A DNA stretch of 14,527 nt, taken from the NCBI GenBank assembly GCA_937934465.1, contig CALGZO010000321.1, positions 1 through 14,527 on the forward strand, read 5' to 3'. Shown piece after piece: positions 5,697 through 14,141 of the stretch; the stretch's first letter is position 1, and each line of letters starts with the position of its first letter. A program made the position numbers and the translations under genes. Origin of the DNA: an uncultured Fimbriimonadales bacterium (GTDB lineage Bacteria > Armatimonadota > Fimbriimonadia > Fimbriimonadales > GBS-DC). The notes under the pieces are model-generated. The model was not told the origin of the DNA and made no database searches. It saw nothing but the letters and a program-made list of their open reading frames with translations.

Positions 5697-7896
5697 ACTC
5701 CTCTATCAGGCGGTGATAGCGTCCCATCCAGTAGGGCAGCAGGAACGCGCTGCCGTCATCCTCGCCCCTGCCCAACGGGTCGCCGCCATCCAACCGATAC
5801 GGATTGCCGTTCCAGCGCATCACCTCGCGCTCGCTGTAGGGCACAATCGACGCCGACTGCCAATCGCCAAAGCGGCTTGTGCGCGTGTCCAACACTATAT
5901 CCAACCGATGGCTATTGCGACACTGCCAGTTGCGTAAATCCCAGGGCCACTCTTGCAGCGTCTGCACGGACGCCTCCACATCGCACGGCTTGCCCGTCAG
6001 CGCGCCATAGATAAAGTTGAAGAGCGGGCTGCGCTCGGGACGCTCAATCTGCCAACTGCGCTCCAAGCTCATCAGCCAGAGCCGCCGATAGTCGGGGCGC
6101 GTCTCGTACAGCAGGAACGGATAGTAGCACAGGAACGCCAGCTGGTCGTCCGAGTGATTGATGGAGTAAGGGGGCAACATCTTCTGCGTCACGGAGTTGA
6201 GCAGGTAGTGGTGTGTCTGGATGAGCGACTCGTAGGCTTGCTGGTACTTCGCGTCGCCTGTGATGTGATAGGCGACCATGAGGTGTGAGAGTATCGACAG
6301 CGAGTTGAGTCCGCGCTCCTCTTCCCAGAGGGGGTCGTCGTTTATAGCTTCGGGGTTGAAGATAGCCCAGCGGGTCGGCTTGCCGTCTTTGTCGATGAGC
6401 CGCCAGTTATTCTGCATCAGGTGGTCGGTCACTCGTCGCACCGTGCCGCGAATGCGCTCTTTCTCGGCGTCGTCGGCGCAGAGGTCGTAATACACCGCCC
6501 AGACGAAGTAGTGCCCGTCCAGCTCGTCGGAGCTGGTGTCGCCTTTCCAGATGTAGTTGGGGTCAATCGGCGATTGATGCCACTCGCCGACCGACTGGTA
6601 GTAGCCTGTTTCGTCCTTGCGGATGATGCTGCGGGCGGGAAAGCCGGGGATTCCCGTGAGCCGTTCGAGTTCGAGCAGGGCGTGCATGGATTTGCGGGCG
6701 CGTTCGCGGGCGGCGGGGTCTTTCGTCACGGCGTATTGGAACGCCTGAGCTGCGCAGTAGATGGCGGTCCACAGCCCGTCGTTGTCGCTCGCTTCGATTT
6801 TCCAGCTGGCAGGGTCGTTGGGGTCGCTCCACTCGCCGCCGGTGACGAAGCCGTTGCGGTTGTGGCGCAGGGCGATGATGCGCTCGTAGTGCGCCGCCTT
6901 CTCTTGCAGGGTGGCGCGCGCCGATTCGATGCACGCCACGCCGCCGTCGGTCGCCAGCCACGCGCGGTTCTGGCGGTCGACAGCGATGGCGTAGACGCGA
7001 TTGCCTGGCAGCCACCGCTTGCCCCAGAAGTAGCTCCACTTGCCGTCGCGCAGGCGGCATGCCCCCTCCGATGCGCCTGCCCACAGGTCGCCGTTCGGCG
7101 CGAACGCGAGACAGTGGATGTTGCCTACGGGAGGTATCAACTCGGCGGTGGGGTGAGCGGGCGTGGTCGCGACGCCGTCATACACCTCGCGCGACAAGAA
7201 CCACCCCTCGCCATCGCCGATAATCAGCCCCGACCGCGCGCCTATCCACAAGTGTCCTATCGCATCGCTGGTCGCGCATAGCCATACATCATCGTAGTAG
7301 CGTCCGCGATTGTCGGCAATCGGCAGCGCACGCCACTGACCCGACTCCAGCCGATAGCACCTGCGCTCCAGCTCGCCAGTCGCGAAGGCGAATAGGCGTC
7401 CGCGCGTATCTTGGTGGAACCAGTGGAACTGCCGATTGGCGGGGGCGTCGTACTGCTCGCGTATCGCGCCGTTCTCATAGCGCATCAGCGTTCTATCGCT
7501 GAGTAGCCACAGTCCGCCCTCACGCGCCGCTTGGAGTCCGATGAGTTGCGTGTCGGCGTTGTACAGCGTGCGCAGCTCGCCCGACGCCGTGAGGTGGAAC
7601 AGCGTGCGCTCGCCGACGCCGTACACGCCGCCCGCATCGTCGGGGATAAGCGCCTGCGCAGGCTGACGGGCAGCCACGCGCCATCGGTCGGGCTGGCTCA
7701 GCGACGCGCTCGCGACCTCCTGCTCTGTGCCCACATAGAGCGTCTCGCCCGAAATCGCAATCGCCAACACACGCGCGTTCGGCAAGCCGTGCTGCGCCGT
7801 GTAGTAAATCGCCCTGTCTTGCAGATAGGGCTGGAGTTTATAAGTCGTCGGCTGCGTCATCTGTATCCCTGCTGATAGTGTGAGTTCGATGAGCAT
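5695..7896 (-). CDS. Beta-propeller / alpha-alpha toroid fusion protein of unknown function
   Basis: The 733-residue product has two parts. Residues about 31-325 are a series of short blades with the two-component-regulator-propeller look (SGETLYVGTEQ, GHLWIGARSGL, GDLWAGASEGA, RAWLATDGGVA). Residues about 335-733 are helical and rich in aromatic and acidic residues (EASDNDGLWTAIY, TGIPGFPARS, KGDTSSDELDGHYF, EERGLNSLSILSHL). This resembles the alpha/alpha toroids of carbohydrate-active enzymes, but I cannot name a family or a catalytic pair. There is no signal peptide or membrane segment, although such propellers usually occur in periplasmic sensor domains. AGGAG seven bases before the ATG at 7896 decides the start. 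The next ATG, at 7860, also has a good AGGGA site and would give 721 residues. The frame stays open much further upstream, but that part lies opposite rodA and is not coding. The gene diverges from rodA across 81 bp. Confidence 0.85.
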   Translation of the reverse strand: MLIELTLSAGIQMTQPTTYKLQPYLQDRAIYYTAQHGLPNARVLAIAISGETLYVGTEQEVASASLSQPDRWRVAARQPAQALIPDDAGGVYGVGERTLFHLTASGELRTLYNADTQLIGLQAAREGGLWLLSDRTLMRYENGAIREQYDAPANRQFHWFHQDTRGRLFAFATGELERRCYRLESGQWRALPIADNRGRYYDDVWLCATSDAIGHLWIGARSGLIIGDGEGWFLSREVYDGVATTPAHPTAELIPPVGNIHCLAFAPNGDLWAGASEGACRLRDGKWSYFWGKRWLPGNRVYAIAVDRQNRAWLATDGGVACIESARATLQEKAAHYERIIALRHNRNGFVTGGEWSDPNDPASWKIEASDNDGLWTAIYCAAQAFQYAVTKDPAARERARKSMHALLELERLTGIPGFPARSIIRKDETGYYQSVGEWHQSPIDPNYIWKGDTSSDELDGHYFVWAVYYDLCADDAEKERIRGTVRRVTDHLMQNNWRLIDKDGKPTRWAIFNPEAINDDPLWEEERGLNSLSILSHLMVAYHITGDAKYQQAYESLIQTHHYLLNSVTQKMLPPYSINHSDDQLAFLCYYPFLLYETRPDYRRLWLMSLERSWQIERPERSPLFNFIYGALTGKPCDVEASVQTLQEWPWDLRNWQCRNSHRLDIVLDTRTSRFGDWQSASIVPYSEREVMRWNGNPYRLDGGDPLGRGEDDGSAFLLPYWMGRYHRLIEE

Positions 7897-7903
7897 AGGC
7901 GTT

Positions 7904-7908
7904 CTCCT
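7904..7908 (-). promoter_or_regulatory. Ribosome binding site of the propeller/toroid gene
   Basis: AGGAG on the minus strand ends seven bases before the ATG at 7896. It supports that start over the very long upstream extension that runs antisense to rodA. Confidence 0.55.
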
Positions 7909-7965
7909 ACAGCGTCTTGGCGCACCTATTCGCGTTGTGGGTGGGATGTCCTGCGGAGCTGCGGG

Positions 7966-7971
7966 TAGAAT
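7966..7971 (+). promoter_or_regulatory. Candidate -10 box immediately before rodA (leaderless start)
   Basis: GGTAGAAT is followed by six bases and the GTG start codon at 7978, so the expected transcription start falls on or next to the start codon. The TAG inside this box is also an in-frame stop, so no earlier start is possible. There is no Shine-Dalgarno at a usable distance and no clear -35. Confidence 0.45.
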
Positions 7972-7977
7972 TGGCGC

Positions 7978-9108
7978 GTGGCGGTACAGACACCTGCGGC
8001 TGGCTCGTGGGCGGAACGGCTGCGCCTGCGTTCCATCGATGTGCCCCTGCTGCTCAGCACGCTGATTTTGATAGCGGCGGGGCTGATGGCGTTGTATAGC
8101 GCGACCTACCAGTGGGCGCCGGGCGTGTTTCGGCGTCAGTTGGTGTGGTTGGGGCTGGGCGTTGTGCTGGCGATGGCGCTGGCGAGCGTCCATCCCCGCG
8201 TGTGGCAACGCTTCAGCAATCCGCTCTACGCGCTCAATCTGCTGATGTTGCTGAGCGTATTGCTGTTCGGCGCGGAGCGTAAGGGCGCGCAACGCTGGAT
8301 TGAGCTGCCCAGTGGGTTCCAGCTGCAGCCGTCGGAGCTGGCGAAGGTGTTGCTTGTCCTCACTCTGGCGGCGTGGCTGGCGCGTTCGGGCGAGGCTGTG
8401 CGCACGCCCAGAGGGTTCCTGCTCTCGGCGGCGCATGTGGGGGTTCCTGCGCTGTTGGTGTTCAAGCAACCCGACTTGGGCACCTCCATGGTGTTCGGGG
8501 CAATTTGGTTCGCGATGGTCTACTTGGCGGGGGCGCGGGCGCGCTGGCTCTGGCTCACCGTACTTGGGGGGCTGCTGGGCTTTGGGGGGCTGTGGCATTT
8601 CAATATCCTCAAGGACTACCAGAAAGCGCGGCTGGTCTCGTTTCTGAACCCCGAAGCCGACCCTCAGCAGAGCGGGTATCATATCCTGCAGGCGCGGATT
8701 GCCGTCGGCAGCGGGCAGCTCACGGGCAAGGGCTACCTGCACGGCAGTCAGAAGAGCCTGCGCTACATCCCCGAGCAGCACACCGACTTTATCTTCGTGG
8801 TGGTCGCGGAGGAGTTGGGCTTCGTGGGCGCGTCGGGGCTGATTGCGCTCTACAGCGCGTTCCTCTACACCATCTGGCGACTGATGACGCGCACGCGCAG
8901 CGAGTACCATCGGCTCGTCGCGGGCGGTATCCTGACGCTGTTCACCTTCCATCTACTCACAAATGTCGGCATGACGATTGGCTTGTTCCCTGTGGTGGGT
9001 ATCCCGTTGCCGTTTGTGAGCTATGGGGGTACGATGCTCTGGACGGCGTTGGCGGCGGTGGGACTGCTGCAGGCGATTAGTCTACACGAGACTCCAGTGC
9101 GGATTTGA
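7978..9108 (+). CDS. rodA: Peptidoglycan glycosyltransferase RodA (SEDS family)
   Basis: RodA is the integral-membrane SEDS enzyme that polymerises lipid II into glycan strands during cell elongation, working with a class B penicillin-binding protein. The 376 residues contain about ten hydrophobic segments. SEDS motifs are KGAQRWIEL (102-110), QPSELAK (117-123), FKQPDLGTS (162-170), GSGQLTGKGYLHGSQ (244-258) and PLPFVSYGGT (343-352). D270, in PEQHTDFIF, corresponds to the catalytic aspartate of the family. The GKGYLHGSQ and PEQHTDFIF sequences are closer to RodA than to FtsW. GTG at 7978 is the only start between the in-frame TAG and the first membrane segment. No mreBCD or PBP2 gene is beside it, which is unusual for rodA. 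Its last 32 bp overlap the 3' end of the facing membrane glycosyltransferase gene. Confidence 0.93.
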   Translation: MAVQTPAAGSWAERLRLRSIDVPLLLSTLILIAAGLMALYSATYQWAPGVFRRQLVWLGLGVVLAMALASVHPRVWQRFSNPLYALNLLMLLSVLLFGAERKGAQRWIELPSGFQLQPSELAKVLLVLTLAAWLARSGEAVRTPRGFLLSAAHVGVPALLVFKQPDLGTSMVFGAIWFAMVYLAGARARWLWLTVLGGLLGFGGLWHFNILKDYQKARLVSFLNPEADPQQSGYHILQARIAVGSGQLTGKGYLHGSQKSLRYIPEQHTDFIFVVVAEELGFVGASGLIALYSAFLYTIWRLMTRTRSEYHRLVAGGILTLFTFHLLTNVGMTIGLFPVVGIPLPFVSYGGTMLWTALAAVGLLQAISLHETPVRI

Positions 9109-10930
9109 GCGCGTATATCTCCACGCCGCGCTCGGCGAACACCTGTTGGAGCCAGCCGTCGCGAATGGCGTCGTAGTAGCGCGCGCGCCACGGCTCTGGC
9201 TCGGCTTGCGGGGTGAACTGACGATTGATTAGCAGGTATCGGTAGCCGTGTTGCGCCATCCACTGCGCCAAGTCCGCGCCTGTGCGCATCGTCTCATATG
9301 GGATGAGGCGGTGATGCCCTGCGTTGCCCCACAGATAGGGGCGATTGAGATAGTAGCCGCGCGTTTCATCCAGCAGGATGACCCCCTCGTTCGGGCGAGG
9401 TTGCGCGTTCAGGAACTGCACGGCGGGATAGATTTGCAGGCGTCGGCTCAGATAGGCGTCTCGGTCGCGCAGCGCGAGCGGCAACACAGGCAGATACGCG
9501 CTGCCCATCAGCCACAGCGTGAAGCCCGCTTGCAGCAAGAGCAGCGCGCCGCAGGCGTATCGGATGGGCGCGGCGGCGCGGTGGATTGCCGACAGCGTCG
9601 CCCCCGCCCACACGGGCAACACCAGCAGCAGGTAGCGTATCTGCTGCATCAGGTAGAACCACCCCAGCAGGTTCAACCCGACGAACGCCGTTAGGTAGCC
9701 TGCGCCGTGCGCCAAGCCGCTGGTCAGCCACACGCTCGGCGTTGCCAGCGCGCCCACGCCCAGCGAGGGCAGTAGCATCACGCGCTCGCCCACCCGTGCG
9801 CCAATCGGGTCGGCGAACGGCGCGGGCGTCGACGCGAGGTTCCACGGGCTTAGCACTAACTGCGCAGGTTCGCGCCCCATCCCGAACTGCAGCTGGTCGT
9901 GGCGGTAGGCGTCGGCTTGCTCTTGGCTCCAATTCTTGCCCCCGAAAATCTCATAGGCGAACGGATACACGGGGTTGCCTGTCCAGCGCCAGTTGCGCAG
10001 GTACCACGGGCTGCCGATGGCGAGGGCAAGTAGCCCAGCGAGCATCAGTGAACCCGCCAGACGCCCCTGCCGCTCGCGCCAGAGCCAGAACAGCCCCACA
10101 AGCCCCCACACGCCCCACGCCAGCAGCGCGGTGTATTTAGTGGCAAGCGCAAAGCCAGCCATCGCGCCCGACAGCCAGAGCCAGTCCGTCCGACGCTCGC
10201 GTACGCCGTGCGCCAACGCGAACATCGCCAGCGAAGCGTACAGCGCGGTGGCTAAATCGGCGTATGCGCTGAACATCTGCCATAAGAAGGCAGGCGCGCC
10301 CAGCGTCAGCGTCGCCGCCCACGCGCCCGAACCGCCGCACCGCTGCATAAAGCCCGCCGCGCCCAACGCCGTGAGCGCGCCCATCGACCAGTGGGTGGTC
10401 TTCGCCAGCGACTCCGAACCGAAGCTCAGCCCCCACAGATACAACATATCCTGCAGCGGCGGAAAGTAGCTCTGGTGCATAAACGGGATTTCCACCATCC
10501 TGCCCGCCTGCAGATAGAGTTTCGGGAACGCGAGGTGATAGGCGATTGCGTCCCACTCGTTGCCGTCGGGAGGGAGGGCGCACAGGATTAGCCCCAGCAA
10601 CGCCAGCAGCCAAGCCGCCAGCGTCAAGACCGCTTCCAACGGGTTGCGCAGACGCACGCGCGCCTCGCTCCAGTTGAGTCGCCCGCCGCCAAACGCCGCC
10701 CCCAGCGCGCCCACGCCAGCGATGGTCAGAATCAAACTTATGGTTGCGCCTACGCTATCTGCCAATCCGATGGCGCTCGCGCCTGCCATGCAGTACGCCA
10801 GCGCCCCCAACGCCAGCGCGCCGCCGAACGCGAGCTGTTCCAGTAGGTTCGGGGTGAACGAGCGCATCGCTCGCCCGCCCCATGGGGCGACCAAGCCTAT
10901 GAGAGCCAGCCCTATCAGCACGCCCAGCAT
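9077..10930 (-). CDS. Multi-span membrane protein, probable GT-C glycosyltransferase (GT39/ArnT-like)
   Basis: The 617-residue product begins with several hydrophobic helices and continues as a polytopic membrane protein to about residue 480. A soluble tail of about 135 residues follows. The segment PPDGNEWDAIAYHLAFPK (120-137) has the acidic residues after an early transmembrane helix that GT-C enzymes use to bind polyprenyl-phosphate sugars. ATKYTALL (263-270) and RNWRWTGNPVYPF (312-324) are also typical of bacterial GT39-like proteins. By family analogy it would move a sugar from a lipid carrier to a protein or lipid on the outer face of the membrane. Donor and acceptor cannot be read from sequence. 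The ATG lies 12 bp after the crtB stop, so translation may be coupled. AGGA, overlapping that stop, is rather far from the ATG. Its 3' end overlaps rodA on the other strand. Confidence 0.78.
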   Translation of the reverse strand: MLGVLIGLALIGLVAPWGGRAMRSFTPNLLEQLAFGGALALGALAYCMAGASAIGLADSVGATISLILTIAGVGALGAAFGGGRLNWSEARVRLRNPLEAVLTLAAWLLALLGLILCALPPDGNEWDAIAYHLAFPKLYLQAGRMVEIPFMHQSYFPPLQDMLYLWGLSFGSESLAKTTHWSMGALTALGAAGFMQRCGGSGAWAATLTLGAPAFLWQMFSAYADLATALYASLAMFALAHGVRERRTDWLWLSGAMAGFALATKYTALLAWGVWGLVGLFWLWRERQGRLAGSLMLAGLLALAIGSPWYLRNWRWTGNPVYPFAYEIFGGKNWSQEQADAYRHDQLQFGMGREPAQLVLSPWNLASTPAPFADPIGARVGERVMLLPSLGVGALATPSVWLTSGLAHGAGYLTAFVGLNLLGWFYLMQQIRYLLLVLPVWAGATLSAIHRAAAPIRYACGALLLLQAGFTLWLMGSAYLPVLPLALRDRDAYLSRRLQIYPAVQFLNAQPRPNEGVILLDETRGYYLNRPYLWGNAGHHRLIPYETMRTGADLAQWMAQHGYRYLLINRQFTPQAEPEPWRARYYDAIRDGWLQQVFAERGVEIYALKSALESRVD

Positions 10931-10942
10931 CGTTTTGTAGGG

Positions 10943-11890
10943 TTATCCTGCATTTTTGGGGCGGCTGGGTGCGGCGTCCCCTCGACGCCACTCGTAGTAG
11001 GTCGCCGCCGCCACAGCTGCTTTCTCGGCGTAGGTGGTGCGCGCTCGGTGACGGAACACATCGTAGCCGTTGCGCTCGATGGCGTTCAAGATACGCGCGT
11101 ACAGGCGTCCGCCCAGCAGCACGGGGTACTGCGCCTCGCGCGGCAATCGCGGGATACCTTGCTCCGCTTGCGCGTAGAGGCTCCGACACCGCTCGATTTG
11201 GAACTGCATGAACGCTCGCCACTGCTTGTCCACGACGCCCTGCGCTATCTGCGCTTCGTGGACGCCGTACTCGCGCAGTTCGTTCTGGGGCAGGTACACG
11301 CGCCCGCGCTGCCAATCCTCGCCGACATCGCGCAGGAAGTTCGTCATCTGCATCGCCAGCCCCATCGTTGCGGCGTAGCGTAGCGTCTCGGCGTCGGTCG
11401 CGCCCAGAATATAGCACATCATCACGCCCACCACCGACGCGCTGCCCCAAGTGTAGGTCTGCAGCTCCTCAAAACTTGCATAGCGCGTGCGCGTAAGGTC
11501 CATTCGCATCGCGTCCAGAAACTCCAGCGGATAGCGCAGCGGTATCTTGTAGCGGCGCGTCACATCGGCGAACGCGCGCAGTGGGGGCAGCGCCGCCCGC
11601 TCGCCGCACACGGCGCGGATGAAGTCGCGCTCGTAGGCGTCAATTCGCGCGCGAACCTGCTGAACCCACTCGGCTGTCAGATTGCCTGCGTCTTCGGGGC
11701 AATCCACCCACTGGTCGGGGTAGCGCACGAAGCCGTAGAGGGCATAGACCGCGCGGCGCGTTTCAGGGGGGAAGAAGCGCGTCGCAAAGTAGTAGCTCAC
11801 GCCGTGCGTCCGCTGTACCGCCTGACAGTGCGCGTAGTCTTGCTGCAGCCCCGCCTCCGCCTGTGCCTGACCCGACGCAGTTCCACGCAT
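10943..11890 (-). CDS. crtB: Phytoene synthase
   Basis: This enzyme condenses two geranylgeranyl diphosphates head to head into 15-cis-phytoene, the first committed step of C40 carotenoid synthesis. The 315 residues carry the trans-isoprenyl-diphosphate-synthase signatures: first aspartate motif D59-xxx-D63 (YPDQWVD), second motif D188-xxx-D192 (NFLRDVGEDWQRGRVYLP), plus YFATRFFPPETRRAVYALYGF near 34-53. DVGEDxxRGRVYLP is the form usual in CrtB. A squalene or HpnC/HpnD-type synthase is the alternative. The frame extends upstream to 12139, but that part lies over the methyltransferase gene. The ATG at 11890 is the first one clear of that gene's stop, leaving a 25-bp gap, and it has GGTATCCT seven bases ahead. 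No desaturase or cyclase gene is in the window, so the rest of the pathway must be elsewhere. Confidence 0.87.
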   Translation of the reverse strand: MRGTASGQAQAEAGLQQDYAHCQAVQRTHGVSYYFATRFFPPETRRAVYALYGFVRYPDQWVDCPEDAGNLTAEWVQQVRARIDAYERDFIRAVCGERAALPPLRAFADVTRRYKIPLRYPLEFLDAMRMDLTRTRYASFEELQTYTWGSASVVGVMMCYILGATDAETLRYAATMGLAMQMTNFLRDVGEDWQRGRVYLPQNELREYGVHEAQIAQGVVDKQWRAFMQFQIERCRSLYAQAEQGIPRLPREAQYPVLLGGRLYARILNAIERNGYDVFRHRARTTYAEKAAVAAATYYEWRRGDAAPSRPKNAG

Positions 11891-11897
11891 CAGATAC

Positions 11898-11903
11898 AGG
11901 ATA
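11898..11903 (-). promoter_or_regulatory. Candidate -10 box immediately before crtB (leaderless start)
   Basis: On the minus strand GGTATCCT is followed by seven bases and the crtB ATG at 11890. No Shine-Dalgarno lies at a usable distance. The box sits in the 25-bp gap after the methyltransferase stop, so crtB could be transcribed independently of the restriction-modification genes upstream. Confidence 0.42.
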
Positions 11904-11915
11904 CCCCAGCGACCG

Positions 11916-14141
11916 CTATCGGGGCGCATGATACGCCTCGTGGCTCTCGAACAACGCCAACTGGCAGGCTTGCTCCGTCGTCTCCGAGCGCGAATTGGGG
12001 TGCAGCCGATCGAACGCCTGCAACGCACTGAGGAACCACTCCTGCGAGGATGTCCAATCACCGCTTGAGCAGCTGGCAGAGCGCAGCAGTTCGCCCACAA
12101 AGTGTAAATAAAGCAATTGGCGATTGCCATTTTGCGCATACTGACCGATGATTTGCTCTGCGCGCTGCAGACAATCCTCAGGCGTGTGCGACAGAGGGAT
12201 GTAAGGGCGCGCCTGCTTGTGGCATATCAGCACCAAATCCATGTCTAACGCCTGTTTCTGCCGAATGTGCGGATTGACGCGATACTCGCTTTGCACGGGG
12301 AAAAAGTCAACTACCCGAAAGCCGCCCTGCTGGATTGCGCCGAAGACCGTCCACCAAGCGCGAGGATTCGTATGGTGGAAAGTGAAAATGAGCTGCCCCT
12401 CCGCTTTCAGCACGCGGTGGCATTCGCGAAAGACCGCCGTGAGCAAGCGTAGATAGTCGGCTTCCTCCTTGCCCTGTCCCCTGTTGACCACCGCTTCACT
12501 CTCTGTAGGAACTAACTCGCTCTGGAAGCAGGGTTGGCGTATTAGCCGCGCCAGCCACACATAGAAAAAGTTCGACAACTCCGAATAGTGAACATTGTCA
12601 TAGTAGGGGGGGTCTGTAATCACGAGGTCTACCGATTCATCGGGCAGTGCGTCGAGGCGCGCCGAGTCGCCGCATAGTAGCAGCGCGCTCCGCTCTGTTC
12701 GTCGTAGCGACTCGAAGTCATTCACCAGGATTGCCCCAACACGTTCCTGCTGAGTGTAGTGCGTGACAACCTGCCCAGCGCGGTTTTTGTACCTCTCGAA
12801 CGGCTGCAGGCAGTAAAGTTTCGCACGGCGATACCGCTGATAGCAGTTCACAAAAGTGCCTGTTCCTTCCTCGCCTACCCCCCACACATGGCTCTCTACA
12901 GGCGTCGTCGTGAGCGGCATGGCGTGGTAGTTGAACAAATGATGGAGCTTACGGTGCGGATAGTTGTACGGAGTCATCATATTGTTATACTCAAGCATGT
13001 TGGAAAACACCGTGAAGAAGCTATAGCGGTACTCTGGCTCCTCGATTTGATGGATGGCTCGGATAAGTATATTGAACGCCAGCAGTTGTCGCTTGTTGAA
13101 TAGGTCGCGATATTGTCGGTAGCCGTGTTGTATCCAGCGTCGCGAGGATGTGCCGACTGGGATTGGCGTGTCAGGCAAAATGAGGGCAGGTTCCTGTTCC
13201 TCAAAAAGCGTCTCCACTTGCCGCCAGCGCCCATCATCATCGCTATCGGGCGATTTGTAAAGGCGCGCCTGACAAGTGGGGCACCAATATTCCAGCGCGA
13301 GCAGCATATCGCTCAGCACGGCGCCCCTGCGGAGCGTCTCCAGTAAGTTCATCGGCTTGTCGGCGCAGCGACAGCGGTAGTAGCCTCGGTCGTAGTTGCC
13401 GTCGCGTGGATCGAAGCGGTTCTTGCAGTGTGGGCACTGCGCAGGAGCGGAACCACCCCACTCAAACAGTTGAAGACATGCAGGACAAAACACCGTCGCG
13501 GGATTAGCAGGCGAGAGGGGACGATTTCGGCTCGCGCCCTCGTTGAGTAAGCATCGCTTGTGGAGCAGAATAGGCTGCCCACAGTTCAGACACGGTACAG
13601 AGCGTATCCAGAATGCATAGAGCGTTTCGGCTTCGCCTTGACAGTGAACGCAGCGCGTTCGATAGAACTTCCTGATTTGTGCCCCTGCGGTGTCGCTTAT
13701 CTGCTGGAAGTAGGCGTCCAATCGCTCGATATCTATCGTTTTGAGATTCTCGCGCACAATCCAATAAGCGACGGGATTGAGATCGCAGCCCACCGTTCGC
13801 GCCCCCATCCGATTCGCCTCGACCAGAGTGGTTCCGCCGCCCATGAAGGGGTCAAGGATGATGTGGTCGTTCAAATTGTAATCACAAAAGTAGGGTGCAT
13901 TCGGCTTGAGATTGCCCTGAGCGTCGGTTTGCAGAAGGGTCTCACGCAGTTCGGGGTGTGTCGCCAGCAGTATGATGGAACGGAACAGCGTTCCGGGGCG
14001 TCGCGCCCACCATTTATGCAGTGAGTAGATAGGTCTGTAGTGCTGGCGCTTCCCTGTCTCGTCTTGCGCCAGCTTGCTAATAAGTTGCTCTACTTGGAGG
14101 CTGGGCGAGTAGCGTCGCGCGGGGCTATTCGTCAGGTTCAT
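11916..14141 (-). CDS. Zinc-ribbon amino-DNA methyltransferase (COG1743-like)
   Basis: This 741-residue enzyme should transfer a methyl group from S-adenosylmethionine to an exocyclic amino group of DNA (N6-adenine or N4-cytosine). An N-terminal SLHKWWARRPG (40-50) begins the fold. Motif I, DPFMGGGTT (97-105), is the SAM-binding loop, with GCDLNPVA at 118-125. Six CxxC-like pairs between 164 and 290 (CVHC, CLNC, CPAC, CPHC, CRC, CPTC) build zinc ribbons inserted between motif I and the catalytic motif. FNKRQLLAFNIL (348-359) and the region to about 480 probably hold the target-recognition part. The catalytic DPPYYDN is at 510-516. The ATG at 14141 has GCAGGA ten bases upstream and overlaps the nuclease gene by 17 bp. 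A frame extension to 14258 exists but would overlap that gene further. The low G+C suggests acquisition by transfer. The pairing with a HaeII-like nuclease marks it as the likely modification partner. Confidence 0.9.
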   Translation of the reverse strand: MNLTNSPARRYSPSLQVEQLISKLAQDETGKRQHYRPIYSLHKWWARRPGTLFRSIILLATHPELRETLLQTDAQGNLKPNAPYFCDYNLNDHIILDPFMGGGTTLVEANRMGARTVGCDLNPVAYWIVRENLKTIDIERLDAYFQQISDTAGAQIRKFYRTRCVHCQGEAETLYAFWIRSVPCLNCGQPILLHKRCLLNEGASRNRPLSPANPATVFCPACLQLFEWGGSAPAQCPHCKNRFDPRDGNYDRGYYRCRCADKPMNLLETLRRGAVLSDMLLALEYWCPTCQARLYKSPDSDDDGRWRQVETLFEEQEPALILPDTPIPVGTSSRRWIQHGYRQYRDLFNKRQLLAFNILIRAIHQIEEPEYRYSFFTVFSNMLEYNNMMTPYNYPHRKLHHLFNYHAMPLTTTPVESHVWGVGEEGTGTFVNCYQRYRRAKLYCLQPFERYKNRAGQVVTHYTQQERVGAILVNDFESLRRTERSALLLCGDSARLDALPDESVDLVITDPPYYDNVHYSELSNFFYVWLARLIRQPCFQSELVPTESEAVVNRGQGKEEADYLRLLTAVFRECHRVLKAEGQLIFTFHHTNPRAWWTVFGAIQQGGFRVVDFFPVQSEYRVNPHIRQKQALDMDLVLICHKQARPYIPLSHTPEDCLQRAEQIIGQYAQNGNRQLLYLHFVGELLRSASCSSGDWTSSQEWFLSALQAFDRLHPNSRSETTEQACQLALFESHEAYHAPR

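Noticed and set aside
7897..8952. Upstream extension of the propeller gene's reading frame, open for about 350 codons
   Set aside because: It lies entirely antisense to rodA, which has clear family motifs. The peptide is low-complexity and rich in R, Q, P and H with no domain. A good ribosome site marks the real start at 7896.
11891..12139. Longer start for crtB within the methyltransferase gene
   Set aside because: The added residues overlap methyltransferase coding sequence in another phase and have no similarity to phytoene synthases.
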